Source: JBKQVT01 sp052139835
GTDB taxonomy: Bacteria; Planctomycetota; Planctomycetia; Pirellulales; Thermoguttaceae
Reading direction: 5' to 3'
Length of the DNA: 10,930 nucleotides
NCBI GenBank assembly: GCA_052139835.1
Contig: JBKQVT010000040.1
Span: 1 to 10,930 of the forward strand
Shown here: in pieces, positions 1 to 5,086 of the stretch
Numbering within the stretch: position 1 is the first letter of the stretch
Layout of the letters: every line of letters begins with the position of its first letter
Position numbers and translations under genes: made by a program
The notes under the pieces: model-generated
Told to the model about the DNA's origin: nothing
Databases searched by the model: none
The model's input: the letters and a program-made list of their open reading frames with translations, nothing else

Positions 1-141
1 GCCCGGCGGATGCACGACGAGTCGCTGCCCGCGGCCGACGACAAGCAGTCGCATTATTGCAGCATGTGCGGTCCGAAGTTCTGCTCGATGAAGACGACCG
101 AGGAAGTGCGGGAGATGCAGCGGCAGCAGGCGGGCGGTTGA
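1..141 (+). CDS. thiC: Phosphomethylpyrimidine synthase ThiC, C-terminal fragment
   Basis: The window opens inside this gene; the last 46 codons are present and end in TGA at 139-141. ThiC is a non-canonical radical-SAM enzyme that rearranges aminoimidazole ribotide into the hydroxymethylpyrimidine phosphate of thiamin. The visible tail contains the family signature CSMCGPKFCSMK, encoded at 61-96, whose C-X2-C-X4-C cysteines bind the [4Fe-4S] cluster at the C-terminus. The preceding residues (ARRMHDESLP, then SHY just before the first Cys) also fit the family. After the motif only about 15 residues remain, a normal ThiC ending. A palindrome pair begins 10 bases after the stop. The 5' part, the promoter and any TPP riboswitch lie outside the window. 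The identification is firm despite the short length. Confidence 0.95.
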   Translation, partial: ARRMHDESLPAADDKQSHYCSMCGPKFCSMKTTEEVREMQRQQAGG

Positions 142-151
142 TTCTGGGCGC

Positions 152-200
152 CACTGGCTTTGCCAGTGCTTGCCTCAACACGACACTGGCAGAGCCAGTG
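152..200. repeat. Twin palindrome (REP-like) between thiC and the beta-helix gene
   Basis: Two 17-base perfect hairpins lie 15 bases apart. The left one (152-168) is CACTGGC-TTT-GCCAGTG and the right one (184-200) is CACTGGC-AGA-GCCAGTG. Because each is a palindrome, the two also pair with each other as one longer 17-bp stem with a single mismatch. The unit begins 10 bases after the thiC stop and ends 19 bases before the next start. There is no T tract, so it is not a textbook intrinsic terminator. It resembles dispersed extragenic palindromes and could protect or end the thiC transcript. Whether it is repeated in the genome cannot be seen from here. Confidence 0.75.
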
Positions 201-209
201 CCGCTCCGT

Positions 210-213
210 GGAG
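210..213 (+). promoter_or_regulatory. Shine-Dalgarno site of the beta-helix gene
   Basis: GGAG lies 6 bases before the ATG at 220. It fixes that ATG as the start rather than the in-frame TTG at 160, which lies inside the palindrome. Confidence 0.6.
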
Positions 214-219
214 AACGCC

Positions 220-1911
220 ATGAAGAGCATCGCATTCGCCAGACTGGCTCTTTTTGCCTTCGCAATCCCTCTTTTCCTGGGCCTATCCGCCCGGACCGCG
301 CCTGCGCAGGCGGCCGACGACGCGACAACAGCCGGCGGCGACGGCGTGACGATCTATCATTTCGCCGGCGACCGGCCGAGTTGGGTCTACCGGTTGAAAC
401 TCAACGGCAGGGACGTGCCGGTCACGGCCTTGCCGAACATCGACGCCGCGGCGTGCCAGCGGATTGCAGCCGAGTATGAGAAGCTGCCACCGCAGTGCCG
501 AGTGCCGGCGAAGTTCGTGGGACTTCACTACGCGCACGTGGCCGCCGCGGGAGACGTCCAGGTCGAACTGACCGCCTCGGAACCCATCGTGAAGTTTACC
601 ATCCACCCGAAGCGCCGCGGGATCCACGCGACCGCCGACGGCCGCATGCTCCGCTTCACCATCGATCGCCGCGGGCCGCGCTATTTCATCGTCGAGGTCA
701 ACGATCTGCCGCCGTGCTGCCTCCTCGTCGACCCGCCGGAAGAGGGCGTCCCCTCGCCCACGGCGGCCGGCGTAGTCGACGCGGCCCGCTTCCTCACTGA
801 CGCCACCGGCAAGGTCGAGCAGACGGACGGTTTTGCCCGCGCCATTGCCGCCGTCAATGGGACCGGCAAGACGCTGTACGTCCCGCCCGGCGTCTACCTG
901 ACCGACACGATCAAGATCCACAAGGCGTCCGACCTGGGCATCCACCTGGCCGCCGGCTGTTTGATTCGCATCAAGACCAGCCCGCGCGGCGAGAACCGCC
1001 ACGCGCAGGGCATCTGGATCGACGAGAGCCGGCGGGTCACGATCTCCGGCCGCGGCTGCCTCGATCACCAGGCCTACGAGAACTTCGCCGTCGAAGGCAA
1101 CCGCTACAACCATCTCCTCGCCGGCGATTACCGCGTGCCGGTCATTTCCCAGGCCCCCGTGCTGATCCTGCGGTCGCAGGACATCACGATCCGCGACTTG
1201 ACGGTGCGCAACGGCCGGAATTGGAACTACAACATCGTGGGCTGCGACCGCGTCGCGCTGGTGCGCTGCAAGATTCTCACCCCGCCCGCCTGCGTGCCCG
1301 AGTTCACCGACGGCATTGACGTGGTGAGCACTGACGGGCTCAGCATCGACGGCTGCTTCATTCACGGCAACGACGACTGTTTCGCCTGGGGCAACACGTT
1401 GTGTTTCGCTTCTCCGCTGCTGGAGCTGGCCCAATCGCGCGAGCTGAGCCATTGCATCGTGCGGGGCGTGGTCGCGTGGAACCCGCGGGCCAACGGCATT
1501 CGCTTCGGCGAGTGGGGCACGAGCAGCATGGTGGGCATTCACGACATTCTTTTCGAGAATTGCGATTTCTGCGGCATGCACGCCTCCGGACTGTTCATCG
1601 GCGGCCTGGTGCAAGACCCCAAGTCGCCGCAGCCGCCCAGCTACGGAACGCTCCGGTTCGTCAACTGCGGCTTCGACTGCGACCGTGTGAAGCGTTACGA
1701 GTTTTTGATGAAGAAGGTGCGGATCGAGCGGATCGAACTGACGGGCGTTGTCGTCGACGTCGCCGGCAAGGCTGCGGTCTTCGAGGGTCTCGGCGACGGC
1801 GGAATCGGCCGGCTGGTCTTCCGCAATTTGACCATTGGGGGCAAGAAAGTCGTCGATCTCAAGAAGGCCGACATCCACTGGAAGAACGTGGGAAAGGTGG
1901 TAGTCGAGTAG
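220..1911 (+). CDS. Secreted right-handed beta-helix glycoside hydrolase-like protein (GH28/GH49-like)
   Basis: This 563-residue protein starts at the ATG after GGAG. Residues 1-31 form a signal peptide: MKS plus an Arg, a Leu/Phe/Ala/Ile core, and an AQA cleavage site before ADD. Residues of about 40-180 look like an N-terminal beta-sandwich. From about 190 to 555 there are short repeating strand-turn units typical of parallel beta-helix polysaccharide enzymes, starting with the TLYVPPGVYL strand. FTDGID (362-367) and GNDDCF (383-388) match the two acidic motifs of polygalacturonases; the Asp364 to Asp385/386 spacing equals that of the catalytic aspartates of A. niger PGII. RANGIR (423-428) may stand for the substrate-binding RIK motif, but the usual HG motif is not evident. 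The protein is cysteine-rich. Substrate unknown; an acidic polysaccharide or an alpha-glucan are possibilities. It sits 58 bases before a transporter and sugar kinase. Confidence 0.75.
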   Translation: MKSIAFARLALFAFAIPLFLGLSARTAPAQAADDATTAGGDGVTIYHFAGDRPSWVYRLKLNGRDVPVTALPNIDAAACQRIAAEYEKLPPQCRVPAKFVGLHYAHVAAAGDVQVELTASEPIVKFTIHPKRRGIHATADGRMLRFTIDRRGPRYFIVEVNDLPPCCLLVDPPEEGVPSPTAAGVVDAARFLTDATGKVEQTDGFARAIAAVNGTGKTLYVPPGVYLTDTIKIHKASDLGIHLAAGCLIRIKTSPRGENRHAQGIWIDESRRVTISGRGCLDHQAYENFAVEGNRYNHLLAGDYRVPVISQAPVLILRSQDITIRDLTVRNGRNWNYNIVGCDRVALVRCKILTPPACVPEFTDGIDVVSTDGLSIDGCFIHGNDDCFAWGNTLCFASPLLELAQSRELSHCIVRGVVAWNPRANGIRFGEWGTSSMVGIHDILFENCDFCGMHASGLFIGGLVQDPKSPQPPSYGTLRFVNCGFDCDRVKRYEFLMKKVRIERIELTGVVVDVAGKAAVFEGLGDGGIGRLVFRNLTIGGKKVVDLKKADIHWKNVGKVVVE

Positions 1912-1931
1912 CGTCCGGGCGCCGTTTCCGG

Positions 1932-1960
1932 TTGACAGCTTGCCGGGCGAACGTCACAAT
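1932..1960 (+). promoter_or_regulatory. Predicted sigma70-type promoter for the MFS/ROK pair
   Basis: TTGACA (1932-1937) is followed after exactly 17 bases by CACAAT (1955-1960). The -35 box is perfect and the -10 box matches 4 of 6. The expected transcription start falls around 1967-1969, only one to three bases before the ATG at 1970. This suggests a near-leaderless mRNA and argues against the in-frame TTG at 1940, which lies inside the promoter. Confidence 0.65.
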
Positions 1961-1969
1961 GGCCGGCCT

Positions 1970-3298
1970 ATGACTTCCCCGCCGGCAGCCAGCAGGGCGA
2001 CTTTGCGGCCTTCCGCAGCGTGGATGGCCCTGCTGTTGCTGCTCTCGATGAACCTGCTGAACTACATTGACCGCTACGTTTTGGCGGCCGTCGAGCCCGA
2101 AATCCGTCAAGACCTGCTCCACGCCGGCCGCAACGATCCCCATGCCCGCACGAAAACCGGCCTGCTGTCCACGGCCTTTCTGATCTCCTACATGCTGGCC
2201 TCGCCGTTGTTCGGCTGGCTTGGGGAACGGCGATCGCGGTGGCGGCTGATCGCCGTGGGCGTCGGGCTGTGGAGCCTGGCCAGCGGGGCCAGCGGACTTG
2301 CCGCCACCTTCGTTCTGCTGCTGCTGACGCGCTGCCTGGTGGGCGTGGGCGAGGCCGCCTACGGACCGGTGGCGCCGACAATCATCGCCGATTTCTACCC
2401 GGTGGCCAAGCGCGGGCAAGTGCTCTCCTGGTTCTACATGGCCATTCCCGTGGGCAGCGCGCTGGGCTACGTGCTGGGCGGATACATGGCCGCGGTGCAC
2501 CGCGACGCCCAAAGCTGGCGGTGGGCCTTCTACGCGGTGGTGGTTCCTGGCCTGCTGCTGGGGCTCTGGTCGTTGTGGATGCGCGAGCCGCATCACGGCG
2601 CTTCCGAGGACCTCGCGCCGCGGCCGCCCGGCCATGCGCGGTGGAAAGACTACCGGAGCTTGCTCCAGACGCCGTCCTTCGTGCTCAATACGCTGGGGAT
2701 GACGGCCATGACCTTTGCCACCGGGGCCGTCGCCTGGTGGATGCCCGAGTACCTGGAATCGCATCACCTCCGTTGGATATGTGGAAAGATCGAGCCTGTG
2801 GCGTTCTTCGGCTTGCTGACCGCGGTGGCCGGCGTCGTGGGGACGCTGGCCGGCGGAATTGTCGGTGACGCCTGCCGCACGCGCTGGCCCGGCTCCTATT
2901 TCCTCGTGTCGGGTGTGACCATGCTGGCCTGCGTTCCCTGCGTGCTGCTGTTCCTGGTCACGCCCTTCCCGGCGGCTTGGGTATTCGTCTTTGTCGCCGA
3001 GTTCCTCCTTTTCTTCAACACCGGACCGACGAACACGATCCTGGCCAACGTGGTCCATCCGGCCATCCGCTCCACGGGCTTCGCCGTGAATATCCTGATC
3101 ATTCACATGCTCGGCGACGCCATTTCACCGCCGTTGATCGGTGCCGTGGCCGATCGCTTCGACAGCCTCCGCGTGGGATTCGTCGCGGTCTCGATGTTCA
3201 TTCTCCTCGGCGGCGTCTTTTGGCTCCTCGGGGCGCGGCACTTGGAGGCCGATACCGCCGCCGCCCCGCAACGATTGTCCCCGTCCCCTGGCCCCTGA
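1970..3298 (+). CDS. MFS transporter, spinster-like (Spns-type)
   Basis: This 442-residue inner-membrane protein has about 12 hydrophobic segments. Its N-terminal half has the pattern of spinster-type major facilitator proteins: NYIDRYVLA at 31-39, the loop 2-3 motif GWLGERRSRWR at 82-92, and GVGEAAYGP at 125-133, followed by an ADFYP/KRG stretch and a glycine-rich IPVGSALGY helix. Family members move sugars, sugar acids, lipids or other organic solutes; the substrate cannot be read from sequence. Position between a secreted glycosidase-like protein and a ROK kinase suggests uptake of a mono- or oligosaccharide. No Shine-Dalgarno precedes the ATG; the near-leaderless promoter at 1932-1960 supports this start. 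The C-terminus is unusual: its last codons and TGA are supplied by a heptanucleotide repeat, giving Pro-Gly-Pro-stop. Confidence 0.85.
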   Translation: MTSPPAASRATLRPSAAWMALLLLLSMNLLNYIDRYVLAAVEPEIRQDLLHAGRNDPHARTKTGLLSTAFLISYMLASPLFGWLGERRSRWRLIAVGVGLWSLASGASGLAATFVLLLLTRCLVGVGEAAYGPVAPTIIADFYPVAKRGQVLSWFYMAIPVGSALGYVLGGYMAAVHRDAQSWRWAFYAVVVPGLLLGLWSLWMREPHHGASEDLAPRPPGHARWKDYRSLLQTPSFVLNTLGMTAMTFATGAVAWWMPEYLESHHLRWICGKIEPVAFFGLLTAVAGVVGTLAGGIVGDACRTRWPGSYFLVSGVTMLACVPCVLLFLVTPFPAAWVFVFVAEFLLFFNTGPTNTILANVVHPAIRSTGFAVNILIIHMLGDAISPPLIGAVADRFDSLRVGFVAVSMFILLGGVFWLLGARHLEADTAAAPQRLSPSPGP

Positions 3299-3320
3299 CC
3301 CCCGGCCCCCGATCCTCCCC
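3286..3320 (+). repeat. Heptanucleotide tandem repeat at the MFS/ROK junction (5 copies)
   Basis: There are five phase-perfect 7-base units reading C-C-C-T/C-N-N-N on the plus strand: CCCTGGC, then CCCTGAC, then two C-rich variants and a final CCTCCCC. The second unit contains the TGA of the transporter gene (3296-3298), and the last unit ends flush against the ATG of the ROK gene at 3321. The first 14 bases are identical to those of the repeat at the thrC/dapB junction (5045-5086, minus strand). The minus strand carries runs of G spaced by 3-4 bases. There is no Shine-Dalgarno; instead CCTCC, identical to the 16S anti-SD core, lies just before the ATG. Confidence 0.85.
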
Positions 3321-4283
3321 ATGTTCCTCGGCATTGAAGTCGGTGGCACGAAATTGCAGCTTGGCGTCGGCCGCGGCGACGGCACGCCGCTGGAAAGCCT
3401 CGATCGCCTGGAGGTCGACGCCCGCCAGGGCGCCGCGGGCATTCGCCGCCAGATCGAAAATGTCGGCCGGCGGCTGATCGCCCGCCACGGCGTGCGGGCC
3501 ATCGGCATCGGTTTTGGCGGGCCGGTCGACGCGGCCGCCGGCCGAACCATCAAGAGCCATCAAATCGCCGGCTGGGACGATTTCTCCCTGGTCGATTGGT
3601 GCCGGCAGACGCTGGCCCTGCCGGCGGCCATCTGCAACGACGCCGATGCAGCCGGGCTCGCGGAGGCCCGCTTCGGCGCCGGCCGCGGCCAGAGGGTCGT
3701 CTTCTACGTCACCGTCGGCAGCGGCATCGGCGGCGCGCTGGTGATCGACGGGCGCGTCTACGGCGGCAGCAGCGGCGTGGCGGCCGAGCTGGGGCACCTC
3801 CGCCCCGGCTTGCAGGCGGATCGGCCCGAGATGACCGTCGAAGCGGCGGCCAGCGGCTGGGGCATTGCCGCCGCGGCCCAGGCCGTCCTGACCGCGGGCA
3901 CCAGCCAGCCCGTCGCCGACCTGTTGGCGCGTGCCGGCGGGCACATCGACCGGGTCACTTGCAAGTTGCTCGCCCAGGCCGCCGGCGAGGGCAATCCGCT
4001 GGCCCAAGAGGTATTCCGCCGCGCGGTCGAGACGCTCGGCTGGGCGGTCGCCCAGATGATCACGCTCTTGGCGCCGGGCGTGGTGGTGCTCGGCGGCGGC
4101 GTGCCGCAGGCGGGCGAGGCGCTTTTCTTCGCGCCCCTCCGCGCCGAGGTCGAGCGCTACGTCTTTCCCCCGCTGAGAGATCGCTACCGCATCGTGCCAG
4201 CCGCGATGGGCGAAGCGGTCGTGGTCCATGGCGCACTGGCCGTAGCGGCGTCTCAGAGCCCGAGCACGTCGTTCATGCCGTAA
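3321..4283 (+). CDS. ROK-family sugar kinase (glucokinase/fructokinase-like) lacking the zinc cysteines
   Basis: This 320-residue cytoplasmic protein has the usual ROK length. ROK kinases phosphorylate glucose, fructose, N-acetylmannosamine and related sugars with ATP. The N-terminal phosphate motif is GIEVGGTK (4-11). IGIGFGGPVD (61-70) is the second glycine-rich strand. CNDADAAGLAEARFGAG (105-121) contains Asn106 and the catalytic-base Asp107. TVGSGIGGALV follows, and AELGH (155-159) keeps the Glu and His that contact the sugar. The expected CXCGXXGC zinc cluster after that His is absent: the segment reads through to EAAASGWGI (174-182) without any Cys. LGGG (257-260) is the C-terminal adenosine-binding glycine motif. 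The transporter stop is 22 bases upstream, so the two genes are probably co-transcribed. The 3' end overlaps convergent dapB by 31 bases. Exact sugar unknown. Confidence 0.88.
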   Translation: MFLGIEVGGTKLQLGVGRGDGTPLESLDRLEVDARQGAAGIRRQIENVGRRLIARHGVRAIGIGFGGPVDAAAGRTIKSHQIAGWDDFSLVDWCRQTLALPAAICNDADAAGLAEARFGAGRGQRVVFYVTVGSGIGGALVIDGRVYGGSSGVAAELGHLRPGLQADRPEMTVEAAASGWGIAAAAQAVLTAGTSQPVADLLARAGGHIDRVTCKLLAQAAGEGNPLAQEVFRRAVETLGWAVAQMITLLAPGVVVLGGGVPQAGEALFFAPLRAEVERYVFPPLRDRYRIVPAAMGEAVVVHGALAVAASQSPSTSFMP

Positions 4284-5044
4284 AGGCCGGGGGCCTTGCC
4301 GGCCAGAAACTTGGCCGCGACCAGCGCCCCCAAGGCGTAGCAATCGCGGTTGGTCGCGCGGACGGAAAGCTCGATCGTCTCGCCCAACATGCCGAAGACG
4401 ATGGTGTGCTGGCCGGGATCGTCGCCCACGCGGATGGCATGGTAGCCGATCTCCTCGTGGGGCCGCTTTCCGGGGCGCCCTTGGCGGCCGTGACGATGGG
4501 CCGTCTGCCCCATCGCACCGGCAATGATCTCGCCGAATCGCAGCGCCGTGCCGCTGGGCGCGTCCTCCTTGAAGCGGTGATGGCGTTCGAGGATTTCCAC
4601 GTCAACATCCTTGGCGGCCAAGGCCTTGGCGGCCGTTTCGCAGAGTTTCATCGTCAGGTTGACGGCCAGGCTCATGTTGGGCGACCAGACCAAGGGGATT
4701 TCCTTGGCCGCGGTCCGCAGGGCGTCGAGCTGCGGCCCGCCCAGCCCGGTCGTCGCCACCACCAGCGGCAGCCGCCGCCGGCGGCAGGTTTCGATCAAGG
4801 TCGGGACGGCCGCGGGCACGGAGAAGTCGACCATCACGTCGGCCGCAGCCGTCAGCTCGGCCGCCAGGGCGATGCCCAGCGGGGCAATGCCGGCCAGCGT
4901 GCCGGCGTCTTGGCCCAACAGCGGATGGCCGGCCGATTCGACCGCCGCCACGACGGCCAGTTGCGAATCGGCGGCCCCTAGGGCGACGAGCCGCCGGCCC
5001 ATGCGGCCGGCAGCCCCGTGAATGGCAATGCGAAGGGGATTCAT
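4253..5044 (-). CDS. dapB: 4-hydroxy-tetrahydrodipicolinate reductase DapB
   Basis: This 263-residue protein matches the usual DapB length. The enzyme reduces the DapA product with NAD(P)H in the diaminopimelate/lysine pathway in the cytosol. GAAGRMG (10-16) is the dinucleotide-binding loop. VDFSVPAAV (72-80) and ATTG (97-100) are conserved cofactor-side strands. ERHHRFKEDAPSGTA (153-167) is the diagnostic signature, with the catalytic His155/His156 and Lys159 and the substrate-binding Ser-Gly-Thr at 164-166. The start ATG at 5044 gives the correct N-terminus directly before the Rossmann strand. No Shine-Dalgarno is present; the ATG is flush with a six-copy heptad repeat. It lies 29 bases downstream of thrC on the same strand, so the pair probably forms an aspartate-family operon. 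Its 3' end overlaps the ROK gene by 31 bases. Confidence 0.97.
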   Translation of the reverse strand: MNPLRIAIHGAAGRMGRRLVALGAADSQLAVVAAVESAGHPLLGQDAGTLAGIAPLGIALAAELTAAADVMVDFSVPAAVPTLIETCRRRRLPLVVATTGLGGPQLDALRTAAKEIPLVWSPNMSLAVNLTMKLCETAAKALAAKDVDVEILERHHRFKEDAPSGTALRFGEIIAGAMGQTAHRHGRQGRPGKRPHEEIGYHAIRVGDDPGQHTIVFGMLGETIELSVRATNRDCYALGALVAAKFLAGKAPGLYGMNDVLGL

Positions 5045-5086
5045 GGGAGGGATTAGGGTCCAGGGGCCAGGGGTCAGGGGCCAGGG
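5045..5086 (-). repeat. Heptanucleotide tandem repeat at the thrC/dapB junction (6 copies)
   Basis: Read on the minus strand this is six phase-perfect units of CCCTNNN, starting CCCTGGC then CCCTGAC and ending CCCTCCC. On the plus strand each unit is NNNAGGG. The second unit supplies the TGA of thrC (5074-5076) in the same reading frame as in the MFS/ROK repeat. The last unit ends flush against the dapB ATG. At least six G-runs of three or more, separated by 1-4 bases, lie on the plus strand, which is a strong G-quadruplex pattern. As at 3286-3320, CCTCC rather than a ribosome-binding site precedes the ATG. Confidence 0.9.

Noticed and set aside
160..219. TTG at 160 as start of the beta-helix gene
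   Set aside because: It lies inside the first palindrome, and would put 20 polar residues ahead of a perfect signal peptide. The ATG at 220 has GGAG at the right distance.
283..1878. 531-codon minus-strand frame opposite the beta-helix gene
   Set aside because: The composition is Asp/Val/Ala/Arg-biased with no recognisable motif, while the plus strand has a signal peptide and a coherent beta-helix.
1940..1969. TTG at 1940 as start of the MFS gene
   Set aside because: It lies within the promoter spacer and would add ten residues that do not belong to the family. The ATG at 1970 is better.
3198..4981. Long frames opposite or out of frame with the ROK gene and dapB
   Set aside because: Both real genes have full family signatures; the alternatives are Arg/Gly/Ala-rich shadows.
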